Source of the DNA: Triticum aestivum | Lineage: Eukaryota > Streptophyta > Magnoliopsida > Poales > Poaceae | Length of the DNA: 64,000 nt | Reading direction: 5' to 3' | Assembly: GCF_018294505.1 (NCBI RefSeq) | Contig: NC_057800.1 | Location: 176,684,113 to 176,748,112 of the forward strand | Shown here: positions 10,247-21,337 of the stretch, piece by piece | Numbering within the stretch: the first letter of the stretch is position 1 | Layout of the letters: the number at the start of each line of letters is the position of its first letter | Translations under genes and position numbers: made by a program | Notes under the pieces: model-generated | What the model was told of the DNA's origin: nothing | Seen by the model: the letters and a program-made list of their open reading frames with translations, nothing else | Databases searched by the model: none

Positions 10247-12747
10247 CCCAATAGTATAGCAAGGCAGACGACAAGAATGTAGGGCCACAGATGATAAACT
10301 AGCATCCTATACTAAGCATTTAGGATTGCAGGTAAGGTATCAACAGTGTAGCAACAATGTCAGGCTATGCATCAGAATAGGTATAACGGAAAGCAGTAAC
10401 ATGCTACACTACTCTAATGCAAGCAGTATAGAGTAGAATAGGCGATATCTGGTGATCAAGGGGGGGGCTTGCCTGGTTGCTCTGGCAAGAAGGAGGGGTC
10501 GTCAACTCCGTAGTCGAACTGGGCAGCAGCAGCGTCGGTCTCGTAGTCTACCGAGAGAAGAGGGGGAAGAAACAATGAATACAATGCAAACAAATGTATA
10601 TCGATGCATGACAAGACAAGTAACGATGCTAGGTGTGCCCAATCGCGGTAGTAGGTGATACCGACGAAGGGGGGAAACATCCGGGAAAGTATTCCCGGTG
10701 TTTCGCATTTTCGGACAGATGAACCGGAGGGGGAAAGTTGCGTGTTTGGTATGTTAGAGGTGTGTGGTGGACGAACGGGCTGCGTATCCGTATTCGTCTC
10801 GTCGTTCTGAGCAACTTTCATGTAGAAAGTATTTTCATCCGAGTTACGGATTAAAAGATATGATTTTCTAAAGATTTAAATCATTTTCTGATTTTATTTA
10901 TTCATTTAAATCCAACCTTATCCAGAACAGTGCCTGATGACGCAGGCATGACATCAGAGTGATGTCAGCAGGTCAACTGGTCGGTTGACCAGTCAAACCA
11001 GACAGGTGGGTCCAGTGGGACCCACATGTCATTGTCAGGGACAATAACAGAGTTCTAAAATTAACTGAAAGGGTTAATTAGTGTGTGGGTCCTAGCAGTC
11101 AGTGAGAGGTTAAAGTTTTAATTAACTAATTTAATTAATTAGCAGTTTATCTATTTGTTTTCTTTTTTTATAGCATGGGGCCCGCATGTCAGTGCCACTG
11201 GGCTGCCCAGTCAGCACGTTGACCCAGTCAACAGGTCAACAGGGGGCCCTGGGCCCACCAGTCAGTGGCCCGAGACGGTGCCACGTGGGTGCCAGCTCGG
11301 CACCCGCCGGAGACGCGCCGGGGCTAACTCCGGCGACCAAAACAACGGCGGCCCCTCGCCGGAGTTGGCCGGAACCGTGCTACGGGGCTCGGTTTCGGGC
11401 GTGCGTGGGTGCGTTCGAACGGTCACTCGACCGCGCGTCGAGTGGTGGTGGTGGCATCGCCGGACCTGGCCGGAAACATCACCGGCGACGAGGTCCGCGG
11501 CGTTGCGTTCGGGCGCTCATCAGGGATGGTGCAAAGAGGCACGGGAGGGGGCGTGCGCGTGTGCGTTGAGTCGGGCGTTCGACGCCGCGTCCATCTATGG
11601 TGGCGGCGCGGCCCGTAACGGGCTAGGACGACGACGGCGAGAGGCCGAGCGGACGCCGGTGTTCGGGCGCTGTCGGAAATGAGGCTAGAGGGCACGGGAA
11701 GGCACGGGCCCGAGCTCGTTGGGCTCATGGGAGCAAGAGGAGCTCGATGCCGTGCCCAGGTGAGTGCGACAGGGGCCGTGGCCACGGCGGCGAGGTACAC
11801 CGCGGCGACCGGAGCCCGGGCACGACGACGAGCTAGTTACCGCGCGAGCTAGGAGAGCTAGAGGGCGGAGGAGGGAGGCAGCTCACCTAGCGGCACGCAC
11901 GAAGGCCGGTGGTAGTTTAGTAGCAGCAGGGGGGGTGTCGCCGGAGTTGGTGAAGAACGCGGCCGCCGGAGATGAGGGCGAAGGGGATCCGGTGATTCGG
12001 GGCTCCTCCGCTCCAGCTGAGGCCTCCGGTGGACGAGGAAGATGACGGAGGCGTCGACGGACACGCAGGCACAGCGAGGCGGCGACTGTGGCCGCGCGAT
12101 TCACGGCGGCGAGGCCATGGCGGCGCTCGGTTGCGGTGGGGAAGGAGGGGGAGATGGATCTGGAGGGGAGAGGGAGAGGCGCGGGGGCCGAGGGCGAGCG
12201 TGGGGGCGAGTGGGAGGCGGGATCGAGGAGGCGGGGGGGGGGGGTGCTGGCGATCTTATCCCCCGTCTCGTCGCCGGCGAGGGGGGTTCGGTTGGGACGC
12301 GCCCTGTTCCGACCCGGGTCAGGGGAACAGGGGAAGGGGACGCGGTGCGGGAGCTGGGCCGGCTGGGCCGGCCAGTCTGGCAGCGGGCCAGGGGGATTGG
12401 GCGGTGGCCGTGCGGGTGGGTTGGGCTGTCTGGTCCAGGGGGCTTCCCCCCCCCCCTTTTTGTTTTTTTAATTTCTTTCTTTTATTTATTTTCCCTTTCT
12501 GTTTTATTTAGTTTTAGGGCATCTAGGCATTTTATAAAATGGTGTTTGCTTCACCATAATTACCAGTGCAATATTTGGCAACCCCCGAACATTTTCGCTT
12601 TGACTTTTGAAAACTTAGGGTGTTTGTCACTAATTCATATTTTGAATTAGCAATGATTTTGAACTACCACTTGGTTAGCAACAGTAACACTGGTGACATG
12701 GCATCATTAGAAGAGTTTTACTGTAGCCTAATTATTCGGGCGTTACA

Positions 12748-14364
12748 AATACATAGACAAACAGAGTGTCACTAGTATGCCTCTACTTGACTAGCTCGTT
12801 GATCGAAGATGGTTATGTTTCCTAGCCATAGAAATGAGTTTTCATTTGATTAACGGGATCACATCATTAGGAGAATGATGTGATTGACTTGACCTATTCC
12901 ATAACCTTTGCACTTGATCGTTTAGTTTGTTGCTATTGCTTTCTTCATAACTTATACATGTTCCTATGACTATGAGATCATGCAACTCCCGTTTACCGGA
13001 GGAATACTTTGTGTGCTACCAAACGTCACAACGTAACTGCGTGATTATAAAGGTGCTCTACAGGTGTCTCCGAAGGTACTTGTTGGGTTGGCGTATTTCG
13101 AGATTAGGATTTGTCACTCCGACTGCCGGAGAGGTATCTTTGGGCCCTCTCGGTAATGCACATCACTTAAGCCTTGCAAGCATTGCAACTAATGAGTTAG
13201 TTGCAGGATAATGTATTATGGAACGAGTAAAGAGACTTGCCGGTAACGAGATTGAACTAGGTATTGGGATACCGACGATCGAATCTCGGGCAAGCAACAT
13301 ACCGATGACAAAGGGAACAACAGATGTTGTTATGCGGTCTGGCCGATAAAGAACTTCATAGAAAATGTAGGAGCCAATACGAGCATCTAGGTTCCACTAT
13401 TGGTTATTGACCAGAGACATGTCTTGGTCATGTCTACATTGTTCTCGAACCCGTAGGGTCCGCACGCTTAACGTTACGATGATAGTTTCATTATGAGTTA
13501 ATATATTTTGATGTACTGAAGATTGTTCGGAGTCCTGGATATGATCACGGACATGATGAGGAGTCTCGAAATGGTCGAGACATGAAGATTGATATATTGG
13601 AAGCCTATGTTTGGACATCGGAAGTGTTCCGGGGGAAATCAACATTTTACCGGAGTACCGGGAGGTTACCGGAACCACCCGGTAACCTAATGGGCCTTAA
13701 TGGGCCTAGTGGAGGAAGTGGAGAGGAGGCCAAGGGGCAGCCACGCGCCCCTCCCCCCAGTCCAAATTAGACAAGGAGGGGGGTTAGCGCCCCCCCCCCT
13801 TTTCCTTTTCCCTCTCTCTCCTCCCCCAAGTCCTAGTCCAACATGGAAAGGGAGGGAGTCCTACTCCCAGGAGGAGTAGGACTCCTCCTGGCGTGCCCCT
13901 TGCCTGGCCGCACCTCCTCCCCCTTGCTCCTTTATATACAGGGGCAGGGGGCACCCCAGACACAACAGTTGATCATTGATCTCTTAGCCGTGTGCGGTGC
14001 CCCCCTCCACCATAGTCCTCGATAATATTGTAGTGGTGCTTAGGCGAAGCCCTGCGACAGTAGAACATCAAGATCGTCACCATGCCGTCGTGCTGACGGA
14101 ACTCTTCCCCGACATTTTGCTAGATCGGAGTCCGGCGATCGTCATCGAGCTGAACGTGTGCTAAAACTCGGAGGTGCCGTAGTTTCGGTGCTTGATCGGT
14201 CGGGCCATGAAGACGTACGACTACATCAACCGCGTTGTACTAACGCTTCCGCTTTCGGTCTATGAGGGTACGTGGACAACACTCTCCCCTCTCGTTGCTA
14301 TGCATCACCATGATCTTGCGTGTGCGTAGGATTTTTTTTTTTGAAATTACTACGTTACCCAACA
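12748..14364 (+). repeat. 5' LTR of Copia A, 5'-truncated by G1
   Basis: It corresponds to 19723-21337 of the 3' LTR and ends in TTACCCAACA directly before the primer site. It lacks the first 115 bp, which the G1 insertion separates from it. A TATA box is kept at 13932-13938. Confidence 0.93.
13932..13938 (+). promoter_or_regulatory. TATA box of Copia A 5' LTR
   Basis: The motif CTCCTTTATATACAGGGG lies about 430 bp before the LTR end. The same motif occurs in all four Copia LTR copies in the window, which supports it as the core promoter. Confidence 0.7.
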
Positions 14365-14365
14365 G

Positions 14366-14378
14366 TGGCATCCGAGCC
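14366..14378 (+). other. Primer binding site of Copia A, mutated
   Basis: TGGCATCCGAGCC differs from the Met-tRNA complement TGGTATCAGAGCC at two positions. Copia B keeps the standard form at 36432-36444, so this copy has decayed. Confidence 0.85.
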
Positions 14379-15602
14379 TAGGTTTTATGCATTGATGTTG
14401 TTCACGAGTAGAACACAAGTGAGTTGTGGGCGATATAAGTCATACTGCTTACCAGCATTTCATACTTTGGTTCAGCGGTATTGTTGGATGAAGCAGCCCG
14501 GACCGACATTATGCGTACGCTTACGCGAGACTGGTTCTACCGACGTGCTTTGCACACAGGTGGCTGGCGGGTGTCAGTTTCTCCAACTTTAGTTGAACCA
14601 AGTGTGGCTACGCCCGGTCCTTGCGAAGGTTAAAACAGCACCAACTTGACAAACTATCGTTGTGGTTTTTGGTGCGTAGGTAAGAACGGTTCTTGCTTAA
14701 GCCCATAGCAGCAACGTAAAACTTGCAACAACAAATTAGAGGACGTCTAACTTGTTTTTGCAGGGCATGTTGTGATGCGATATGGTCAAGACATGATGCT
14801 AAATTTTATTGTATGAGATGATCATGTTTTGTAACCGAGTTATCGGCAACTGGCAGGAGCCATATGGTTGTTGCTTTATTGTATGCAATGCAATTGCGAT
14901 GTAATGCTTTAATTTATCACTAAGAGGTAGCGATAGTCGTGGAAGCATAAGATTGGCGAGACGACAACGATGCTACGATGGTGATCAAGGTGTCGCGCCG
15001 GTGACGATGGTGATCATGATGGTCCTTCAAAGATGGAGATCACAAGCACAAGATGATGATGGCCATATCATATCACTTATATTGATTGCATGTGATGTTT
15101 ATCTTTTATGCATCTTATCTTGCTTTGATTGACGGTACCATTATAAGATGATCTCTCACTAAATTTCAAGATAAAAGTGTTCTCCCTGAGTATGCACCAT
15201 TGCCAAAGTTCGTCGTGCCCAGACACCACGTGATGATCGGGTGTGATAAGCTCTACGTCCATCTACAACGGGTGCAAGCCAGTTTTGCACACGCAAAATA
15301 CTCAGGTTAAACTTGACATGCCTAGCATATGCAGATATGGCCTCGGAACACTGAGACCGAAAGGTCGAGCGTGAATCATATAGTAGATATGATCAACATA
15401 TTGATGTTCACCATTGAAAGCTACTCCATTTCACGTGATGATCGGTTATGGTTTAGTTGATTTGGATCACGTGATCACTTAGAAGATTAGAGGGATGTCT
15501 TTCTAAGTGGGAGTTCTTAAGTAATATGATTAATTGAACTTAAATTTATCATGAACTTAGTACCTGATAGTATCTTGCTTGTCTATGTTTGATTGTAGAT
15601 AG
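14379..15602 (+). other. Untranslated leader of Copia A
   Basis: About 1.2 kb between primer site and gag with no coding potential that I can support. Long leaders are usual for Angela/BARE-type elements and carry packaging and translation signals. Copia B has the same leader at 36445-37662. Confidence 0.7.
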
Positions 15603-15996
15603 ATGGCCCGTGCTGTTGTTCCGTTGAATCTTAATGCATTCCTTGAGAAAGCAAAGTTGAAAGATGATGGTAGCAATTACACGGACTGGGTCCGTAACTT
15701 GAGGATTATCCTCATTGCTGCACAGAAGAATTACGTCCTGGAAGCACCGCTAGGTGCCAGGCCTGCTGCTGGAGCAACACCAGATGTTATGAACGTCTGG
15801 TAGAGCAAAGCTAATGACTACTCGATAGTTCAGTGTGCCATGCTTTACGGCTTAGAATCGGGACTTCAACAATGTTTTGAACGTCATGGAGCATATGAGA
15901 TGTTCCAGGAGTTGAAGTTAATATATCAAGCAAATGCCCGGATTGAGAGATATGAAGTCTCCAATAAATTCTATAGATGCAAGATGGAGGAGAAAG
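15603..15996 (+). pseudogene. Copia A gag, N-terminal part, with amber codon
   Basis: The gag frame begins at the ATG at 15603 (MARAVVPLNLNAFLEKAKLK). A TAG at 15801-15803 interrupts it after NVW; the same frame resumes at once (AMLYGLESGLQQCFERHGAY). The amber is at the identical codon in Copia B (37860-37862). A one-base deletion near 15993-15997, compared with Copia B, then moves gag into the next frame. Gag would form the particle. Confidence 0.88.
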
Positions 15997-18628
15997 TTCT
16001 GTCAGTGAACATATACTCAAAATGTTTGGGTATCATAATCACTTGACTCAACTGGGAGTTAATCTTCCTGTTGATAGTGTCATTGACAGAGTTCTTCAAT
16101 CACTGCCACCAAGCTACAAGAGCTTCGTGATGAACTATAACATGCAAGGGATGCATAAGAAAATTCCCGAGCTATTCGCAATGCTAAAGGCTGCAGAGGT
16201 AGAAATCAAGAAGGAGCATCAAGTGTTGATGGTCAACAAGACTGCCAGTTTCAAGAAAAAGGGCAAAGGGAAGAAGAAGGGGAACTTCAAGAAGAATAGT
16301 AAGCAAGTTACTGCTCAGGTGAAGAAACTCAAATCTGGACCTAAGCCTGAAACTGAGTGCTTCTACTGCAAGCAGACTGGACACTGGAAGCGGAACTGCC
16401 CCAAGTATTTGGCGGATAAGAAGGATGGCAAGGTGAACAAAGGTATATGTGATATACATGTTATTGATGTGTACCTTACTAAAGCTCGCAGTAGCACTTG
16501 GGTATTTGATACTGGTTCTATTGCTAATATTTGCAACTCGAAACAGGGACTACAGATTAAGCAAACACTGGCAAAGGACGAGGTGATGATGCGCGTGGGA
16601 AATGGTTCCAAAGTCGATGTGATCGCGGTCGGCACGCTACCTCTACATCTACCTTCGGGATTAGTTTTAGACCTAAATAATTGTTATTTGGTGCCAGCGT
16701 TGAGCATGAACATTATATCTGGATCTTGTTTGATGCGAGACGGTTCTTCATTTAAATCAAAGAATAATGGTTGTTCTATTTATATCAGTAATATCTTTTA
16801 TGGTCATGCACCTTTGAAGAGTGGTCTATTTTTGATGAATCTCGATAGTAGTGATACACATATTCATAATGTTGAAGCCAAAAGATGCAGAGTTGATAAT
16901 GATAGTGCAACTTATTTGTGGCACTGCCGTTTAGGTCATATCGGTGTAAAGCGCATGAAGAAACTCAATACCGATGGACTTTTGGAATCACTTGGTACTT
17001 GCAAACCGTGCCTCATGGGCAAGATGACCAAAACGCCGTTCTTTGGTACTATGGAGAGAGCAACGGATTTGTTAGAATTCATACATACAGATGTATGTGG
17101 TCCGATGAATATTGAGGCTCGTGGAGGATATTGTTATTTTCTCACCTTCACAGATGATTTAAGCAGATATGGGTATATCTACTTAATGAAACATAAGTCT
17201 AAAACATTTGAAAAGTTCAAAGAATTTCAGAGTGAAGTTGAAAATCATCGTAACAAGAAAATAAAGTTTCGACGATCTGATCGTGGAAGAGAATATTTGA
17301 GTTACGAGTTTGGTCTACATTTGAAACAATGCGGAATAGTTTCGCAACTCATGCCACCCGGAACACCACAGCGTAATGGTGTGTCCAAACGTCGTAATCG
17401 TACTTTACTAGATATGGTGCGATCTATGATGTCTCTCACAGATTTACCGCTATCATTTTGGGGTTATGCTTTAGAGACGGCTGCATTCACGTTAAATAAG
17501 GCACCATCGAAATCCGTTGAGACGACGCCTTATGAACTGTGGTTTGGCAAGAAACCAAAGTTGTCGTTTCTGAAAGTTTGGGGCTGCGATGCTTATGTGA
17601 AAAAGCTTCAACCTGATAAGCTCGAACCCCAATCGGAGAAATGTGTCTTCATAGGATACCCAAAGGAAATTGTTGGGTATACCTTCTATCGCAGATCCGA
17701 AGGCAAGACTTTCGTTGCTAAGAATGGATCCTTTCTACAGAAGGAGTTTCTCTTGAAAGAAGTGAGTGGGAGGAAAGTAGAACTTGATGAGGTAACTGTA
17801 CCTGCTCCCTTGTTGGAAAGTAGTACATCACATAAACCGGTTTCTGTGACACCCACGCCAATTAGTGAGGAAGCTAATGATAATGATCATGAAACTTCAG
17901 ATCAAGTTACTACCGAACCTCGTAGATCAACCAGAATAAGATCCGCACCAGAGTGGTACGGTAATCCTGTTCTGGAAGTCATGCTACTAGATCATGATGA
18001 ACCTACGAACTATGAAGAAGCGATGGTGAGCCCAGATTCCGCAAAATGGCTAGAAGCCATGAAATCTGAGATGGGATCCATGTATGAGAACAAAGTATGG
18101 GCTTTGGTTGACTTACCCGTTGATCGGCAAGCAATTGAAAATAAATGGATCTTCAAGAAGAAGACTGACGCTGACGGTAATGTTACTGTCTACAAAGCTC
18201 GACTTGTTGCAAAAGGTTTTCGACAAGTTCAAGGGATTGACTACGATGAGACCTTCTCACCCGTAGCGATGCTTAAGTCTGTCCGAATCATGTTAGCAAT
18301 TGCCGCATTTTATGATTATGAAATTTGGCGAATGGATGTTAAAACTGCATTCCTGAATGGATTTCTGGAAGAAGAGTTGTATATGATGCAGCCAGAAGGT
18401 TTTGTCGATCCAACGGGAGCTAACAAAGTGTGCAAGCTCCAGCGATCCATTTATGGACTGGTGCAAGCCTCTCGGAGTTGGAATAAACGCTTTGATAGTG
18501 TGATCAAAGCATTTGGTTTTGTACAGACTTTTGTAGAAGCCTGTATTTACAAGAAAGTGAGTGGGAGCTCTGTAGCATTTCTGATATTATATGTGGATGA
18601 CATATTATTGATTGGAAATGATATATAA
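15977..18628 (+). CDS. Copia A gag-pol main frame: zinc knuckle, protease, integrase, reverse transcriptase
   Basis: An 883-codon frame that holds most of the polyprotein in Copia order. Visible are the knuckle CFYCKQTGHWKRNC, a protease site VFDTGSIANICNS, the integrase zinc module (HCRLGHIG ... CKPCLMGK), catalytic aspartates in FIHTDVCGPM and RRSDRGREY, and the third catalytic position in GVSKRRNRTLL, where Lys (AAA, 17387-17389) stands where the family has Glu. Reverse transcriptase follows with [10 protein letters not shown] and LYVDDILLIGND. The frame ends at an ochre (18626-18628); the corresponding Copia B sequence encodes Ser-Glu-Phe at this site. The same frame continues to 19144. 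Confidence 0.92.
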   Translation: MQDGGESSVSEHILKMFGYHNHLTQLGVNLPVDSVIDRVLQSLPPSYKSFVMNYNMQGMHKKIPELFAMLKAAEVEIKKEHQVLMVNKTASFKKKGKGKKKGNFKKNSKQVTAQVKKLKSGPKPETECFYCKQTGHWKRNCPKYLADKKDGKVNKGICDIHVIDVYLTKARSSTWVFDTGSIANICNSKQGLQIKQTLAKDEVMMRVGNGSKVDVIAVGTLPLHLPSGLVLDLNNCYLVPALSMNIISGSCLMRDGSSFKSKNNGCSIYISNIFYGHAPLKSGLFLMNLDSSDTHIHNVEAKRCRVDNDSATYLWHCRLGHIGVKRMKKLNTDGLLESLGTCKPCLMGKMTKTPFFGTMERATDLLEFIHTDVCGPMNIEARGGYCYFLTFTDDLSRYGYIYLMKHKSKTFEKFKEFQSEVENHRNKKIKFRRSDRGREYLSYEFGLHLKQCGIVSQLMPPGTPQRNGVSKRRNRTLLDMVRSMMSLTDLPLSFWGYALETAAFTLNKAPSKSVETTPYELWFGKKPKLSFLKVWGCDAYVKKLQPDKLEPQSEKCVFIGYPKEIVGYTFYRRSEGKTFVAKNGSFLQKEFLLKEVSGRKVELDEVTVPAPLLESSTSHKPVSVTPTPISEEANDNDHETSDQVTTEPRRSTRIRSAPEWYGNPVLEVMLLDHDEPTNYEEAMVSPDSAKWLEAMKSEMGSMYENKVWALVDLPVDRQAIENKWIFKKKTDADGNVTVYKARLVAKGFRQVQGIDYDETFSPVAMLKSVRIMLAIAAFYDYEIWRMDVKTAFLNGFLEEELYMMQPEGFVDPTGANKVCKLQRSIYGLVQASRSWNKRFDSVIKAFGFVQTFVEACIYKKVSGSSVAFLILYVDDILLIGNDI

Positions 18629-18631
18629 TTT

Positions 18632-19144
18632 TTGGATAGCATAAAGGGATATTTGAATAAGATTTTTTCAATGAAAGGCCTCGGTGAAGCTGCTTACATA
18701 TTAGGCATTAAGATCTATAGAGATAGATCAAGACGCTTAATTGGACTTTCACAAAGCACATACCTTGCCAAAGTTTTGAAGAAGTTCAAAATGGATCAGG
18801 CAAAGAAAGGGTTCTTGCCTGTGTTACAAGGTGTGAAGTTGAGTAAGACTCAATGTCCGACCACCGCAGAAGATAGAGAGAAAATGAAAGATGTTCCCTA
18901 TGCTTCAGCCATAGGCTCTATCATGTATGCAATGCTGTGTACCAGACCTGATGTGTGCCTTGCTATAAGTCTAGCAGGGAGGTACCAAAGTAATCCTGGA
19001 GTGGATCACTGGACAACGGTCAAGAACATCCTAAAGTACCTGAAAAGGACTAAGGATATGTTTCTCGTATATGGAGGTGACAAAGAGCTCATCCTAAATG
19101 GTTACGTTGATGCAAGCTTTGACACTGATCCGGACCGATTCTAA
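18632..19144 (+). pseudogene. Copia A reverse transcriptase C-terminus and RNase H start
   Basis: The frame continues that of the main ORF after the ochre. It contains the connection region (FSMKGLGEAAYILGIKIYRD, MYAMLCTRPDVCLAIS) and the first RNase H aspartate ([11 protein letters not shown]). A one-base insertion near 19130, relative to Copia B, ends it. Confidence 0.88.
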
Positions 19145-19574
19145 ATCGCAAACCGGATACGTGTTTATATTGAATGGTGGAGCTGTCAGTTGGTGCAGTT
19201 CTAAACAAAGCGTCGTGGTGGGATCTACATGTGAAGCGGAGTACATAGCTGCTTCGGAAGCAGCAAATGAAGGAGTCTGGATGAAGGATTTCATATCCGA
19301 TCTAGGTGTCATACCTAGTGCATCGGGTCCAATGAAAATCTTTTGTTACAATACTGGTGCAATTGCCTTGGCGAAGGAATCCAGATTTCACAAGAGAACC
19401 AAGCACATCAAGAGACGCTTAAATTCCATTCGGGATTTAGTCCAAGTGGGAGAAATAGAAATTTGCAAGATACATATGGATCTGAGTGTTGCAGACCCGC
19501 TGACTAAGCCTCTTCCACGAGCAAAACATGATCAGCACCAAGGCTCCATGGGTGTTAGAATCATTACTGTGTAA
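19098..19574 (+). pseudogene. Copia A RNase H
   Basis: After the frameshift, RNase H continues with [20 protein letters not shown] and the glutamate in [12 protein letters not shown]. The next catalytic aspartate, present in Copia B as CDNTGAISL, is tyrosine here ([12 protein letters not shown] at 19347-19349). The C-terminal aspartate is seen in [10 protein letters not shown]. RNase H of this copy should be inactive. Confidence 0.88.
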
Positions 19575-19596
19575 TCTAGATTATTGACTCTAGTGC

Positions 19597-19607
19597 AAGT
19601 GGGAGAC
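19597..19607 (+). other. Polypurine tract of Copia A
   Basis: AAGTGGGAGAC directly precedes the LTR start TGAAGG at 19608, in the place and form usual for Angela/BARE elements. Confidence 0.85.
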
Positions 19608-21337
19608 TGAAGGAAATATGCCCTAGAGGCAATAATAAAGTTATTATTTATTTCCTTATATCATGATAAATGTTTATTATTCATGCTAGAATTGTATTAT
19701 CTGGAAACATAATACATGTGTGAATACATAGACAAACAGAGTGTCACTAGTATGCCTCTACTTGACTAGCTCGTTGATCGAAGATGGTTATGTTTCCTAG
19801 CCATAGACATGAGTTGTCATTTGATTAACGGGATCACATCATTAGGAGAATGATGTGATTGACTTGACCCATTCCATAAGCTTAGCACTTGATCGTTTAG
19901 TTTGTTGCTATTACTTTCTTCATAACTTATACATGTTCCTATGACTATGACATTATGCAACTCCCGTTTACCGGAGGAACACTTTGTGTGCTACCAAACG
20001 TCACAACGTAACTGGGTGATTATAAAGGTGCTCTACAGGTGTCTCCAAAGGTACTTGTTGGGTTGGCGTATTTCGAGATTAGGATTTGTCACTCCGACTG
20101 TCGGAGAGGTATCTCTGGGCCCTCTCGGTAATGCACATCACTTAAGCCTTGCAAGCATTGCAACTAATGAGTTAGTTGTGGGATGATATATTACGGAATG
20201 AGTAAAGAGACTTGCCGGTAACGATATTGAACTAGGTATTGAGATACCGATGATCGAATCTCGGGCAAGTAACATACCGATGACAAAGGGAACAACGTAT
20301 GTTGTTATGCGGTCTGACCGATAAAGATCTTCGTAGAAAATGTAGGAGCCAATATGAGCATCCAGGTTCCGCTATTGGTTATTGACCAGAGACATGTCTC
20401 AGTCATGTCTACATTGTTCTCGAACTCATAGGGTCCGCACGCTTAACGTTATGATGACAGTTTCATTATGAGTTAATATATTTTGATGTACCTAAGGTTG
20501 TTCGGAGTCCCGGATATGATCACGGACATGACGAGGAGTCTCGAAATGGTCGAGACATGAAGATTGATATATTGGAAGCCTATGTTTGGACATCAGAAGT
20601 GTTCCGAGTGAAATCGGCATTTACCGGAGTACCAGGAGGTTACCGGAACCCCCCGGTAACCTAATGGGCCTTAATGGGCGTAGTGGAGGAAGTGGAGAGG
20701 AGGCCAAGGGGCAGCCGCGCTCCCCTTCCCCCCCAGTCCGAATTGTACAAGGAGGGGGGTCGGCGCCCCCCCTTCCTTTTCCCCCTCTCTCCTTCCCCCC
20801 CAAGTCCTAGTCCAGCATGGAAAGGGGGGGAGTCCTACTCCCAGAAGGAGTAGGACTCCTCCTGGCGCGCCCCTTTCCTGGCCGCACCTCCTCCCCCTTG
20901 CTCCTTTATATACAGGGGTAGGGGGGGCACCCCAGACACAACAGTTGATCATTGATCTCTTACCCGTGTGCGGTGCCCCCCTCCACCATAGTCCTCGATA
21001 ATATTGTAGTGGTGCTTAGGCAAAGCCCTGCGACAGTAGAACATGAAGATCGTTACCACGCCGTCATGCTGACGGAACTCTTCCCCGACATTCTGCTGGA
21101 TCGGAGTCCGGGGATCGTCATCGAGCTGAACGTGTGCTAAAACTCGGAGGTGCCATAGTTTCGGTGCTTGATCGGTCGGGCCGTGAAGACGTACGACTAC
21201 ATCAACCGCGTTGTACTAACGCTTCCGCTTTCGGTCTACGAGGGTACGGGGACAACACTCTCCCCTCTCGTTGCTATGCATCACCATGATCTTGCGTGTG
21301 CATAGGAATTTTTTTGAAATTACTACGTTACCCAACA
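19608..21337 (+). repeat. 3' LTR of Copia A, complete, 1730 bp
   Basis: Starts TGAAGGAAATATGCCC and ends TTACCCAACA. From memory the usual Angela/BARE start is TGTTGG, which pairs with CCAACA; here and in Copia B it is TGAAGG, so the terminal inverted repeat is broken. A TATA motif lies near 20904-20911. Confidence 0.94.

Larger units (their letters stand above)
1..12747 (-). mobile_element. G1: chromovirus-type Ty3/gypsy LTR retrotransposon, 3' LTR cut by window edge
   Basis: The element runs on the minus strand: 5' LTR 8735-12747, primer site 8719-8731, an extra ORF, gag, pol with a C-terminal chromodomain, polypurine tract, then the 3' LTR at 1-2885, which continues left of the window. 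The two LTRs differ by roughly 30 substitutions over about 2.9 kb by eye (about 1 percent), so this is the youngest insertion here. It interrupts the 5' LTR of Copia A: the flank after 12747 resumes that LTR at the base matching 19723, and AATAC (12748-12752) is the predicted TSD. The chromodomain and very long LTR suggest the Tekay/Del group of chromoviruses; that placement is inference. Confidence 0.93.
8735..12747 (-). repeat. 5' LTR of G1, complete, about 4013 bp
   Basis: Termini are TGTAACGCCC at 12747 reading leftwards and GGGGGCGTCACA at 8735, so the LTR ends form a near-perfect 10-bp inverted repeat (TGTRACGCCC). Length is unusually great for a plant LTR. The part 9857-12747 matches the left LTR at about 99 percent by eye; 8735-9856 has no partner in the window. 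GC-rich open frames at about 11155-12510 recur in both LTRs and are not regarded as genes. Confidence 0.93.
12748..21337 (+). mobile_element. Copia A: Angela/BARE-related Ty1/copia element
   Basis: Parts: truncated 5' LTR 12748-14364, primer site, leader, gag-pol 15603-19574, polypurine tract, 3' LTR 19608-21337. The first 115 bp of the 5' LTR lie left of G1, outside the window. LTR divergence is roughly 5 percent in the first 500 bp by eye, older than G1. It is inserted in the internal region of G2 just after the gag start; GTTCA at 21338-21342 is the predicted TSD. The coding region has one amber, one ochre and two frameshifts, so the copy is not autonomous. Confidence 0.93.

Noticed and set aside
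1..12747. Near-identical 2.9-kb blocks that could be a segmental duplication
   Set aside because: Primer site, polypurine tract and gag-pol lie between them in the right order, so they are the two LTRs of one element.
14366..14378. tRNA-like sequences at 8719, 14366, 21641 and 36432
   Set aside because: Only 13-17 bases complementary to tRNA 3' ends; these are primer sites, not tRNA genes.
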